Below, piece by piece: positions 25,421 to 32,988 of a stretch of 64,000 nt of DNA. Numbering within the stretch: position 1 is the stretch's first letter; each line of letters starts with the position of its first letter. Source of the stretch: JADJYF01 sp050186725 (GTDB taxonomy: Bacteria > Pseudomonadota > Gammaproteobacteria > Ga0077536); assembly GCA_050186725.1 (NCBI GenBank), contig JBFWYG010000017.1, positions 1 through 64,000 on the forward strand, written 5' to 3'. Below the pieces are notes generated by a model. The model was given only the letters and a program-made list of their open reading frames with translations. It had not been told where the DNA came from and made no database searches. The position numbers and the translations under genes are program-made.

Positions 25421-26173
25421 TCAGCTCGGCCGCAGGCGGTGGCGTTCGATGTCGGCCAGGCAGCGTTCCAGCATGCGCTGGCCGCGGGATTCGAGGTCGA
25501 CGAAGCAGGCGCCGACCCGTGGGGCGGTGCGCGCCTTGGATGGCAGCAGGTGGCGCACGCTGACCATGGCAGTGAGCGGCTCCTGTCCGGGCAGATCGAT
25601 TACGCAGTGCGCGAGTTCCTCGCAGTCGGCCTCGAAGTGGGCGACATCGCCCGACAGGATGCGCGCGCAGAAGCCGTTCGGTGAGAGATCGCGAATCTCG
25701 CCGCGCACCCAGCCGCCGTGCGACGTCTGGAAACGCACCGGCAGGCCGCGATCCAGCGGCACCATCACGCGGTACTCGCGCCGGCGCTGCGGGTAATCGA
25801 CCGAATCGGGATAGCGCAGCATGAAGTAGGCGAGCCCCGACTCGCTGCCGCTGCTCTGGATGCGGCTCGCGAAGCGCAGCTCCATGCCGGACAGGCGCGC
25901 ACGCACGCGTACCGCCGGCAGGCTCGCCGCGAAGACGTTGCCACTGGTGGGGGTCAGCGCGTCCATCACCAGGTAGCCCTGCTCGGGCACCAGTTCGATG
26001 ATCGCGCTCTGGTAGGGGGTGTCGTCCTCGCCGAGGCGCACGTCGAGCAGGCAATGGGCGTCGAAGATGCGTTTCAGCAGCAGGTGGCGTGCCTCGCGCG
26101 GATCGACCACCAGTCTTTCCGGTGGCGCCGAGGCGCGGCGCACCAGCGCGTGGAATTCGCCGGCCAGGTCCAT
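25421..26173 (-). CDS. ycgR: Flagellar brake protein YcgR/FlgZ (PilZ, c-di-GMP binding)
   Basis: The 250-residue protein has a YcgR-N domain (~1-115) and a PilZ domain (~115-245). The c-di-GMP signature is complete: RRREYRVMVPL (R-x3-R) and IRDLSPNGFCARI (D-x-S-x-x-G). When c-di-GMP is high, YcgR binds the flagellar motor and slows swimming. The ATG at 26173 (MDLAGEFHALV) is preferred over an upstream start because flgN ends 16 bases before it. It is the third gene of the flgM-flgN-ycgR operon, as in pseudomonads, so sigma-28 should drive it together with the anti-sigma factor. Confidence 0.88.
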   Translation of the reverse strand: MDLAGEFHALVRRASAPPERLVVDPREARHLLLKRIFDAHCLLDVRLGEDDTPYQSAIIELVPEQGYLVMDALTPTSGNVFAASLPAVRVRARLSGMELRFASRIQSSGSESGLAYFMLRYPDSVDYPQRRREYRVMVPLDRGLPVRFQTSHGGWVRGEIRDLSPNGFCARILSGDVAHFEADCEELAHCVIDLPGQEPLTAMVSVRHLLPSKARTAPRVGACFVDLESRGQRMLERCLADIERHRLRPS

Positions 26174-26189
26174 GGAGTCGTGTCCGGCG

Positions 26190-26603
26190 TCAGGCGTGGC
26201 CGACAGGGCGACCGGCGCCGCCGCGCTGCAGGCGGCCGGTGGCGTTGTAGGTCGCCGGTCCGCGCGGCGCGCCACGCAGCGTATCGAGCAGGCGGCCGAC
26301 CAGGTTGCGGTTCAATTCGATGGCGCCGCCGTTGGCGCGGTTGGCGCGGGCGCAGGCCTGGGCCTGGCGCCGCAGTTCACGCAGCTCGTCGCGCTCGAGC
26401 TTGCCGCCGGCGCGGCAATAGTTGCCGGTGGTCTCCTCCAACGCCGTGACGAGCGAGAGCTTGCGCGCGGCCGCGGCTTCCAGTGCCTCGGCATCGCGGG
26501 CCGAGAGCGCCTGCTGTTCGGCGGCGAGCGTGAGCTTCAGTTCGTCGAGCAGCAGGCCCATTTGCCGGCGGCTCTCGTGGAGGTCGGGCGTAGCCTTGCT
26601 CAT
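26190..26603 (-). CDS. flgN: Flagellar export chaperone FlgN
   Basis: The 137-residue, mainly helical protein has LLDELKLTLAAEQQALSARD and LEAAAARKLSLVTALEE, the FlgN pattern of a long antiparallel coiled coil. FlgN holds the hook-filament junction proteins FlgK and FlgL before export, and both are encoded downstream at 36.9-40.0 kb. The C-terminal NATGRLQRGG segment resembles the conserved tail of this family. The start is the ATG at 26603. It lies 16 bases after flgM and 16 bases before ycgR, in one operon. Confidence 0.85.
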   Translation of the reverse strand: MSKATPDLHESRRQMGLLLDELKLTLAAEQQALSARDAEALEAAAARKLSLVTALEETTGNYCRAGGKLERDELRELRRQAQACARANRANGGAIELNRNLVGRLLDTLRGAPRGPATYNATGRLQRGGAGRPVGHA

Positions 26604-26619
26604 CGGTCCGGGCCGGCGC

Positions 26620-26937
26620 TCAGCTGGCGTTGCCGCCACGACCGACCTGCGTCTCGAAGGCCGTCATCTTGTCGGCGATGGCCTTGTCGTCGATGCGATA
26701 GCTGCCGCTCTCGATGGCGCTCTTCAGTTCGGCCACGCGGGCCTTGTCCACTTCCGGCACCTGGGCGACGGACTCCGTGAGCTGGGTGAGGCGCGCGCCG
26801 AGGTCGGTCAGCGTGACCACCTCCGAACTCTTCGCTGCTTCCGCCGGCGCCGCGGGCGTCGTCTGCCCGACCTTGCGCACGGCACTGTCGACCGCGCTCA
26901 CGTTCTGCGGTCCGGTGCCCTTGATCTCTGTAACCAT
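26620..26937 (-). CDS. flgM: Anti-sigma-28 factor FlgM
   Basis: The 105-residue protein has a disordered Ala/Thr-rich N-terminus and the FlgM helices in the second half: VVTLTDLGARLTQLTESV, ARVAELKSAIESGSYRIDDK and IADKMTAFE. FlgM binds FliA (62748-63494) until the hook is complete and is then exported. The start is the ATG at 26937, with AAGGGG about 11 bases upstream. A sigma-28-type promoter lies 35-61 bases upstream, giving the usual autoregulatory loop. flgN follows after 16 bases. Confidence 0.88.
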   Translation of the reverse strand: MVTEIKGTGPQNVSAVDSAVRKVGQTTPAAPAEAAKSSEVVTLTDLGARLTQLTESVAQVPEVDKARVAELKSAIESGSYRIDDKAIADKMTAFETQVGRGGNAS

Positions 26938-26971
26938 TTTTTTGTCATCCCCTTTGTAAGGACGGTCTCCA

Positions 26972-26998
26972 ATAGCGGCCTTCGACTGCATCCCTTTA
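26972..26998 (-). promoter_or_regulatory. Sigma-28 (FliA) promoter of flgM-flgN-ycgR
   Basis: On the minus strand TAAA (26998-26995), a 15-base spacer and GCCGCTAT (26979-26972) match the sigma-28 consensus TAAA-N15-GCCGATAA at all but two positions. It lies 35 bases upstream of the flgM ATG and 81 bases after the flgA stop. Confidence 0.65.
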
Positions 26999-27062
26999 GT
27001 CGCCGGAACGCTTTTGCGACCCTCGTCGCACAAAAGAATTCATTTTCATTTTCGCGGACTTG

Positions 27063-27078
27063 CCTGCGTTTCCGCAGG
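27063..27078 (-). terminator. Hairpin directly after flgA stop
   Basis: On the minus strand CCTGCG-GAAA-CGCAGG forms a 6-bp stem with a GAAA tetraloop beginning immediately after the flgA stop codon. There is no following U-run, so termination would be weak or the hairpin may only protect the mRNA 3' end. Confidence 0.35.
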
Positions 27079-27789
27079 TTATAGCACTGCTCCGGATTGA
27101 ACCACCACCAGGCCGTCGCCGCCGACCGTGCCCTCGACCACGCGCTTGGAGCCGAGATTGCGCACCGTCACGCGCTCGCCGAGCGCGCCGTTCTTGAGCG
27201 CGGTCGCCTTGACCTTGACGCTGATGGCGCCGCCGACGCTCGCCAGCACCACTTCGTCGCCGCGTTTCACCAGCAGCGGCAGCATGACGTTGCCCGCGCC
27301 GAGGATGGTATCGGCCGGCACGATGCGCGCCGCCACTCGCCCGACGGCGCTGGCCACGTCGCTCAGGTAGTCCATGCGCGTGCCGCTGACCCGCCGTCTG
27401 GCGAGTGCCACGTCACCTGCCTGGATGATGGTGCCGCGGGTCAGCGCGCGGGTCGCAACCACCACTTCGGCGTAGCGCGCGATGTCCACGGTGACATAGA
27501 GCGACCAGGGTTGAGTGCCGGTGCAACGCACCTCGACCGCGTTCGGGCCGCCGCGCGGCTCGCGGCTGAAGCGCAACGCGAGCGGCGTCGTGCACGGCGC
27601 GAGCCGCAGGCGCGGGTCCAGCCGGCCCTGGGTGAATTCACTGTCGCCGTCGATGGCGGCGGCGACGAAGTCGTGCACCGCGGTGTCGATGGCGGCCAGC
27701 GACTGGATGGCGTCAGCACGCGCCGTCAGCGCGGAGAACAGCAGGACGAGCAGGGCGGTCAGTCTGGGCATGGCGGCGGTCCGATTCAT
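27079..27789 (-). CDS. flgA: Flagellar P-ring assembly chaperone FlgA
   Basis: The 236-residue precursor has a signal peptide (hydrophobic TALLVLLFSALTARA, cut near residue 26) and a SAF domain: VVVATRALTRGTIIQAGDV, YLSDVASAVGRVAARI and PADTILGAGNVMLPLLVKRGD. FlgA is the periplasmic chaperone for P-ring subunit FlgI, encoded at 34.6 kb. The start at 27789 (MNRTAAMPRL) is chosen; reading further upstream would run through the GGGACAGACC repeat. No clear ribosome site is visible. It is divergent from cheV and followed by flgM after 141 bases. Confidence 0.9.
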   Translation of the reverse strand: MNRTAAMPRLTALLVLLFSALTARADAIQSLAAIDTAVHDFVAAAIDGDSEFTQGRLDPRLRLAPCTTPLALRFSREPRGGPNAVEVRCTGTQPWSLYVTVDIARYAEVVVATRALTRGTIIQAGDVALARRRVSGTRMDYLSDVASAVGRVAARIVPADTILGAGNVMLPLLVKRGDEVVLASVGGAISVKVKATALKNGALGERVTVRNLGSKRVVEGTVGGDGLVVVQSGAVL

Positions 27790-27861
27790 GGGCGGCAGGA
27801 ATTGCCGGGCGCAAGGGCCCTCGCAACATGGCTGGCAAGTGGCGTGCCAGTTGTTGTAAGC

Positions 27862-27977
27862 GGGGACAGACCACGGTTGCACTGCGAGGGTCTAAACGGG
27901 GACAGACCACGGTTGCGAAGGCATTGGGGGTACGCTGAGGCGATCATTGCAACCGTGGTCTGTCCCCGTTTAGACCC
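27862..27977. repeat. GGGGACAGACCACGGTTGC repeats with a 29-bp perfect inverted repeat
   Basis: A 19-base unit, GGGGACAGACCACGGTTGC, occurs directly at 27862-27880 and 27898-27916 and inverted at 27949-27967. The second and third copies extend to a perfect 29-base inverted repeat, 27888-27916 with 27949-27977, around a 32-base loop. The core GGGACAGACC is shared with the palindrome at 23673-23700. It fills most of the flgA-cheV intergenic region (27790-28065), which otherwise holds only the cheV promoter. Confidence 0.8.
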
Positions 27978-27994
27978 CCCCCGATCGGCTTCTC

Positions 27995-28022
27995 TAAAGC
28001 CTCGCCGCCTGCCGGCCGCTAG
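27995..28022 (+). promoter_or_regulatory. Candidate sigma-28 promoter of cheV
   Basis: TAAA (27995-27998), a 16-base spacer and GCCGCTAG (28015-28022) resemble the sigma-28 consensus. The -10 block is identical to that upstream of the 61-codon gene at 40156 and nearly so to that of flgM. It lies about 43 bases upstream of the cheV ATG. Confidence 0.5.
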
Positions 28023-28065
28023 CGCGGACTGACCTATGTTCAATGCATGCGCGCGAGGCACCGTC

Positions 28066-28983
28066 ATGTCGAGTGTAATGGAGGGCGTGGACCGCCTGAC
28101 CCGGATCGCGGGGCAGAACCGCGTCGAGTTGCTGCTGTTCCAACTCGGACCCGCGCAGACTTTCGGCATCAATGTGTTCAAGGTGCGCGAAGTGCTGAAG
28201 TGTCCGCCGCTGCGTCGCGTGCCGCAGTCCAATCCGCACGTGTGCGGCGTGATGCACACCCGCGGGCAGACGGTCACGGTGATCGATCTCGCCTCGGTGC
28301 TCGGCATGCCGCCGCTCGGTGGCCGGGACGACGAGTTCGTGGTCATCACCGAGTACAACGGCCGCGTGCAGGGCTACCTGGTGGCCAAGGTCGAGCGCAT
28401 CGTCAACCTGCGCTGGGACGAGATCCATCCGCCGCCGCGTGGCATCGGCAACAGCAACTACCTGACCGCCGTCGTCACCATCGACAAGCGGCTGATCGAG
28501 ATCCTCGACGTCGAGCGTGTGCTGGCCGAGATCGTCGGCGTCGACGACCAGGTTTCCGAGCGCCTGTGCAACGATGAGGGGGCGACGCGGTCGCGGCCGC
28601 GGCACGTGTTCGTGGCCGACGACTCCATGGTCGCGCGCAAGCAGATCACCAAGGTGCTGGAGCAGATCGGCTTCACCTACGACGTGGCCGAGAACGGCCG
28701 CGAGGCCTGGGACATGCTCAAGGCCGCGGCGGCGGCGGGGCCCATCACGCAGCGCTACGGCATGGTGATCTCCGACATCGAGATGCCCGAGATGGACGGC
28801 TATACCCTGACCAAGATGATCAAGTCGGACAACGAGCTGAAACAGCTCTACGTGTGCCTGCACACTTCGCTGTCCGGCAGCTTCAACCAGTCCATGGCCG
28901 AGAGCGTGGGCGCCGACAAGCTGGTGCCGAAGTTCGTCGCCGACGACCTCGCCGGCGTGGTGCGCGAGGTGGTGGACGGCTGA
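28066..28983 (+). CDS. cheV: Chemotaxis coupling/phosphatase-sink protein CheV (CheW-REC)
   Basis: The 305-residue protein has a CheW domain (~1-160; ELLLFQLGPAQTFGINVFKV, VCGVMHTRGQTVTVIDL, GYLVAKVERIVNL) fused to a receiver domain (~175-300). The receiver has acidic-pocket Asp in HVFVADDS, phospho-Asp in MVISDIEMPEMDGY, Thr/Ser in LHTSLSG and Lys in DKLVPKF. CheV couples chemoreceptors to CheA and adapts through phosphorylation. The ATG at 28066 is chosen (GAGG 7 bases upstream) over an ATG at 28036. It is preceded by a sigma-28-like promoter and lies ahead of flgB, as in pseudomonads and vibrios. Confidence 0.9.
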   Translation: MSSVMEGVDRLTRIAGQNRVELLLFQLGPAQTFGINVFKVREVLKCPPLRRVPQSNPHVCGVMHTRGQTVTVIDLASVLGMPPLGGRDDEFVVITEYNGRVQGYLVAKVERIVNLRWDEIHPPPRGIGNSNYLTAVVTIDKRLIEILDVERVLAEIVGVDDQVSERLCNDEGATRSRPRHVFVADDSMVARKQITKVLEQIGFTYDVAENGREAWDMLKAAAAAGPITQRYGMVISDIEMPEMDGYTLTKMIKSDNELKQLYVCLHTSLSGSFNQSMAESVGADKLVPKFVADDLAGVVREVVDG

Positions 28984-29042
28984 GACCGTCTCCGCGGCTT
29001 TGCGGCTGTGGCCGCGTAAAGGTCTTCGCCGCCGCTCACGAC

Positions 29043-29121
29043 CCCGTCACTCATCGCGAAAGCGAGGGTTCATCGGCGAACGGCGAAGCCCATGGATTCC
29101 CGCTTGCGCGGGAATGACGGG
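29043..29121. repeat. Dispersed repeat, copy 2
   Basis: This aligns with 429-505. It contains two hairpin-forming parts, TCGCGAAAGCGA and TTCCCGC-TTGC-GCGGGAA, and the phrase CCATGGATTCCCGC of a common intergenic repeat type in proteobacteria. It is the only recognisable element in the first 300 bases of the 423-base cheV-flgB gap. The rest of that gap holds no gene I can support apart from the flgB promoter near its end. Confidence 0.6.
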
Positions 29122-29349
29122 TCGTTGTCGTGGGAGAGGACTGCGCGCCTCTCATCGTCGTCCACTACTGCGCGGGCGTGACGCGTCGGCGTTGTGCCTG
29201 CGCCGCCCTTGCCGTCCCGGCGGCAAGAGGCGACCGGACTCCACCGCCGCGCTCCTGCTTGCCGCGTCAGCGGCAGCCGCTTGCCGCCGGCAAGCCCTTC
29301 ATCCCGCCGCGCGCAACGCAAGTGACTGATTCACCGTAATCCCTTTGCT

Positions 29350-29365
29350 TGGCACGCTCTTCGCA
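29350..29365 (+). promoter_or_regulatory. Sigma-54 promoter of flgBCDEFGHI
   Basis: TGGCAC-GCTCT-TCGCA matches the sigma-54 consensus TGGCAC-N5-TTGCA with one mismatch; the invariant GG and GC are separated by the required 10 bases. It lies 41 bases upstream of the flgB ATG and should need an activator, FleQ or FleR. Confidence 0.75.
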
Positions 29366-29406
29366 AGCTGGCTCTCGGCACACCACCGACCAGCGAAGCG
29401 CAAGAC

Positions 29407-29793
29407 ATGGCAAGCGACAACGACGTTCTCGGCATCCACGCACAGGCGCTCGCCTTTCGCGCCCGCCGTGCCGAAGTCCTCGCGACCAACCTCGCGAACG
29501 CCGACACCCCCGGCTACCAGGCGCGCGACATCGATTTCGCCGCGGTGCTCGCCGACGAGGGTGGCAAGGGCGCGCTGGCCGTGACCAACGCGCGCCACCT
29601 CGGCGGCGCCGACGCGAGCTTCGAGTACGCCACGCGCTACCGCGAGCCGCAGCAGGCCTCGCTCGACCAGAACACCGTCGACGTGCAGGCCGAACGCGCT
29701 GCCTTCGTCGACAACTCCATGCGTTACCAGGCCACGCTCACCTTCATGAACAGCCGCATCCGCGGCCTCATGACGGCCCTGCGTGGGGAGTAG
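29407..29793 (+). CDS. flgB: Flagellar proximal rod protein FlgB
   Basis: The 128-residue rod protein has the conserved N-terminal rod signature RAEVLATNLANADTPGYQAR (the ANTDTPGY-type loop) and a C-terminal amphipathic helix FVDNSMRYQATLTFMNSRI. FlgB assembles with FlgC and FlgF in the proximal rod crossing the periplasm. It has no cleavable signal because export is through the flagellar type III apparatus. It is the first gene of the flgBCDEFGHI operon behind a sigma-54 promoter. flgC starts 4 bases after its stop. Confidence 0.95.
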   Translation: MASDNDVLGIHAQALAFRARRAEVLATNLANADTPGYQARDIDFAAVLADEGGKGALAVTNARHLGGADASFEYATRYREPQQASLDQNTVDVQAERAAFVDNSMRYQATLTFMNSRIRGLMTALRGE

Positions 29794-29797
29794 AACC

Positions 29798-30220
29798 ATG
29801 TCCTTGTTCAACGTCTTCAACATCGCGGGCTCGGCGCTGAACGCGCAGAGCGTGCGGCTGAACACCACCGCCAGCAACATGGCCAACGCCAACAGCGCGT
29901 CGAGCAGCACGGGCGAGACCTACCGCGCCCGCGAGCCCGTGTTCCAGCCGTTGCTGGCGGACGACCCGTTCAATCCCACCGGCGGCGCCGAGGTCGGCGT
30001 GAAGGTCGCCGGCATCGTCGAGAGCCAGGCGCCGCTGCGCCACGAGTACCAACCCGGCAATCCGCTGGCCGACACCGAGGGCTATGTCTACCTGCCCAAC
30101 GTCAATGTCGTCGAAGAGATGGCCAACATGATTTCCGCCTCTCGCAGCTACCAGACCAACATCGAGGTGATGGACGCCTCGAAGCGCATGCTGCAGCAGA
30201 CCCTGTCCCTGGGACAGTAA
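29798..30220 (+). CDS. flgC: Flagellar proximal rod protein FlgC
   Basis: The 140-residue rod protein begins MSLFNVFNIAGSALNAQSVR and contains TTASNMANANS (rod-family loop). It ends VEEMANMISASRSYQTNIEV plus MDASKRMLQQTLSLGQ, the typical FlgC C-terminal helix. The ATG at 29798 is chosen because GGGGAG lies 7 bases upstream; an in-frame GTG-type start 5 codons earlier would overlap flgB. FlgC lies distal to FlgB in the rod. flgD follows 10 bases after the stop. Confidence 0.95.
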   Translation: MSLFNVFNIAGSALNAQSVRLNTTASNMANANSASSSTGETYRAREPVFQPLLADDPFNPTGGAEVGVKVAGIVESQAPLRHEYQPGNPLADTEGYVYLPNVNVVEEMANMISASRSYQTNIEVMDASKRMLQQTLSLGQ

Positions 30221-30230
30221 GCGAGTACCC

Positions 30231-30914
30231 ATGAGCAACTCCGTGAACAACACGTCGGGCGTCATCCCCTCGGGGCTCGAGCAGTACACGAGCCAGACCG
30301 ACAAGTCGAAGAAGACCGAGCTCGATCAGCAGGCCTTCCTGAACCTGATGGTCACCCAGCTGAAGAACCAGGATCCGATGAAGCCGCTCGAGAGCGCGGA
30401 CTTCCTGAGCCAGATCGCGCAGTTCAGCACCGTGTCCGGCATCAGCGGCCTGCAGAAGAGCCTCTCTTCGATGGCGAGCTCGCTGCAGTCGAGCCAGGCG
30501 CTGCAGGCCTCGACGATGGTCGGGCGCGACGTGGTGATCCCGCGCAACAGCTTCGGCTTCTCCACCGGCGAGACCGCGCCCATCTCCGCGGCGCTGGACG
30601 CGCGCGCCAGCAACGTCACCGTCACCATCACCGACAGCGCCGGCCAGCTGGTGCGTGAAGAGCAGCTCGGCGCGAAGAACGCCGGCAACGTGTCCTACAC
30701 CTGGGACGGCCTCGGCACCGACGGCCTGGCCGCGCCCACCGGCACCTACAAAGTAAAGATCACCGCCAACATCGACGGCACCCCGACCGCGCTCACGCCC
30801 GCCGTGCGCGCCCGGGTCGACAGCGTCACGCTCGGCAAGAACGGCCTCCCGCCGACGCTGAACGTGCACGGCTACGGCGCCGTCGACATGGGCGACGTCA
30901 TGCAAATCCTGTAA
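30231..30914 (+). CDS. flgD: Flagellar hook cap / scaffolding protein FlgD
   Basis: The 227-residue protein has the conserved N-terminal motif ELDQQAFLNLMVTQLKNQDP followed by LESADFLSQIAQFSTV, then the FLN-like and Tudor-like beta domains (SAALDARASNVTVTITDSAG, NVSYTWDGLGTDG). FlgD caps the growing hook and is needed for FlgE polymerisation. It sits in the usual place between flgC and flgE. Confidence 0.95.
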   Translation: MSNSVNNTSGVIPSGLEQYTSQTDKSKKTELDQQAFLNLMVTQLKNQDPMKPLESADFLSQIAQFSTVSGISGLQKSLSSMASSLQSSQALQASTMVGRDVVIPRNSFGFSTGETAPISAALDARASNVTVTITDSAGQLVREEQLGAKNAGNVSYTWDGLGTDGLAAPTGTYKVKITANIDGTPTALTPAVRARVDSVTLGKNGLPPTLNVHGYGAVDMGDVMQIL

Positions 30915-30944
30915 GCCGCGAAACGCAGCAACCCGGAGTCCAAC

Positions 30945-32168
30945 ATGCCTTTCAAGCAAGCCATCAGCGGCCTCAAGGCCGCGGAGAACGAACTCAACGT
31001 CATCGGCAACAACGTCGCCAACTCGGCGACCACCGGCTTCAAGAAGTCGCGCGTCGAGTTCCAGGACGTGTTCGCGGTATCCAGTGTCGGCGGCTCGGCC
31101 AATGCCACCGGTCGCGGTGTCGACACGGCGCGCATCGCCCAGCAGTTCGAGCAGGGCAACATCTCCTTCACCGACAACGCGCTCGATCTCGCGGTCAGCG
31201 GTGAGGGCTTCTTCATCATGAATAACAGCGGCGAGCGCATCTACACGCGCGACGGCGCCTTCAGCCTCGACAAGGATGGCTTCATCGTCAATTCCAAGGG
31301 CCACCAGCTGATGGCCTTCGGTTCGGACTCGGTCGGCAACATCAACGGCGCGCTCGGGCCGCTGCAGCTGTCCTCGGCGGCCAATCCGCCCAAGGCGACC
31401 ACCGCCGTGGCCTTCGGCGCGAACTTCGACGCCAACGCCACCGACCCGGCGACGCCGACCTTCGATCCGCTGGACTCCACCAGCTACAACGAGACCACCG
31501 CGCTCAACATCTTCGATTCGCTGGGCGGCTCGCACCTGCAGCAGATGTACTTCGTGCGCGACACCGGTGCCGCGACCGCTAACACCTGGCAGATGTACAC
31601 CTATGTCGACGGCACCGCGGTAGGTGGCCCGGATGCCATCGTGTTCGACACCGCCGGCAAGCTGGCCACGCCGGCCAACGGTCTCATCACCATTCCGACC
31701 TTCACCGCCGCGCCCGGCACGCAGGCCATGAACATCACCACCAGCGTGGTGGGGTCGACCATGTTCGGCGCCGACTTCGGCGTGGCCAAGCTGACCCAGG
31801 ACGGCTTCACCACCGGCCGCCTCGCCGGCCTCGACATCGACAGCGAGGGCGTGATCCTCGCGCGCTTCACCAACGGCCAGTCGGCGGTGCAGGGCCAGGT
31901 GGGCATGGCCAACTTCCCCAACCCGCAGGGCCTGCGCGCGGCCGGCGGCAATGGCTGGCAGGAGTCCTTCGCCGCCGGCGTGGTGCTGGAAGGCAAGCCC
32001 GGCACGGCCAACCTCGGTCTCATCCAGGGCGGCGCGCTCGAAGACTCGAACGTCGACCTGTCCTCCGAACTGGTGGCGCTGATCATCGCGCAGCGCAATT
32101 TCCAGGCGAACACCGAGGTGATCAAGACCGCGGACGCGGTCACCCAGTCGGTGATCAACATCCGCTGA
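30945..32168 (+). CDS. flgE: Flagellar hook protein FlgE
   Basis: The 407-residue hook subunit has the N-terminal D0 motif AENELNVIGNNVANSATTGF and a C-terminal D0 helix LVALIIAQRNFQANTEVIKT plus ADAVTQSVINIR. A variable, surface-exposed D1/D2 middle (~90-330) is rich in Thr, Asn and Ala. It polymerises into the flexible hook outside the outer membrane; length is controlled by FliK (51803-52861). The size is typical for gammaproteobacteria. Confidence 0.95.
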   Translation: MPFKQAISGLKAAENELNVIGNNVANSATTGFKKSRVEFQDVFAVSSVGGSANATGRGVDTARIAQQFEQGNISFTDNALDLAVSGEGFFIMNNSGERIYTRDGAFSLDKDGFIVNSKGHQLMAFGSDSVGNINGALGPLQLSSAANPPKATTAVAFGANFDANATDPATPTFDPLDSTSYNETTALNIFDSLGGSHLQQMYFVRDTGAATANTWQMYTYVDGTAVGGPDAIVFDTAGKLATPANGLITIPTFTAAPGTQAMNITTSVVGSTMFGADFGVAKLTQDGFTTGRLAGLDIDSEGVILARFTNGQSAVQGQVGMANFPNPQGLRAAGGNGWQESFAAGVVLEGKPGTANLGLIQGGALEDSNVDLSSELVALIIAQRNFQANTEVIKTADAVTQSVINIR

Positions 32169-32204
32169 TCCCGAGCCTAGAGCGACCGACCCGAGGCACT
32201 ACCC

Positions 32205-32948
32205 ATGGATCGCATGATCTATCTCGCCATGACCGCCGCGCAGCAGATGATGCACGGCCAGGCGCTCGCCTCGCACAACCTGGCGAACGCGTCCACGGTC
32301 GGCTTCAAGGCCGACTTCGAAGCGGCGCGCGCCATGCCGGTATACGGCAATGGCCATCCGAGCCGCGCCTACGCGATGCTCGAGCGGCCCGGTACCGACT
32401 TCGCGCCTGGCACCATCGAGACAACCGGCAACGAGCTCGACATCGCGGTCAACGGCCAGGGCTTCATCGCCGTGCAGGCGCCGGATGGCACCGAGGCCTA
32501 CACCCGCGCGGGCGATCTGCAGATGAACGTCAACGGTCAGCTGCTGACCGGCGCGGGTCACCCTGTGCTCGGCAACGGTGGCCCGATAGCGCTGCCGCAG
32601 TCGGAGAAGGTAACCATCGGCGTGGACGGCACCATCTCCATCCGCCCGGTGGGGCAGGAGGCCGCGACGCTCGCCCAGGTCGATCGCATCCGGCTGGTGA
32701 ACCCCGACGTCAAGAACCTGCGCAAGGGCGCCGACGGCCTGTTCCGCCTGGCCGACAACACGCCCGCGCCGCCGGACGCCGCGGTGCGCGTGACCAGCGG
32801 CGCGCTCGAGCGCAGCAACGTCAACACCGTGGCGGAGATGGTCCAGCTGATCGGCAACTCGCGCCAGTACGACATGGCGGTCAAGGCGATGAGCACCGCG
32901 CAACAGATCGACGCCGCCGGCGCCAAGCTGCTCGACATCCGCGGCTGA
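32205..32948 (+). CDS. flgF: Flagellar proximal rod protein FlgF
   Basis: The 247-residue rod protein begins MDRMIYLAMTAAQQMMHGQA with HNLANASTVGFKADFEAA, the FlgF version of the rod/hook N-terminal motif. It ends with NVNTVAEMVQLIGNSRQYDM and MSTAQQIDAAGAKLLDIRG. It contains TTGNELDIAVNGQGFIAVQ, the shared rod-protein block. It lies between flgE and flgG as expected, with 36 and 40 bases of spacing. Confidence 0.95.
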   Translation: MDRMIYLAMTAAQQMMHGQALASHNLANASTVGFKADFEAARAMPVYGNGHPSRAYAMLERPGTDFAPGTIETTGNELDIAVNGQGFIAVQAPDGTEAYTRAGDLQMNVNGQLLTGAGHPVLGNGGPIALPQSEKVTIGVDGTISIRPVGQEAATLAQVDRIRLVNPDVKNLRKGADGLFRLADNTPAPPDAAVRVTSGALERSNVNTVAEMVQLIGNSRQYDMAVKAMSTAQQIDAAGAKLLDIRG

Positions 32949-32988
32949 CGACTGACGACACCTTCAAGAATCCTTCGGACACACACCC

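Noticed and set aside
23346..25796. 816-codon plus-strand frame overlapping the acyl-CoA synthetase
   Set aside because: It is antisense to a full set of ANL-superfamily motifs and its product is His/Arg/Gln-rich with no domain.
25320..26054. N-terminal extension of the acyl-CoA synthetase to 778 codons
   Set aside because: The upstream part is Arg/Ala-rich and overlaps ycgR in another frame of the same strand; the enzyme family begins at the ATG at 25319.
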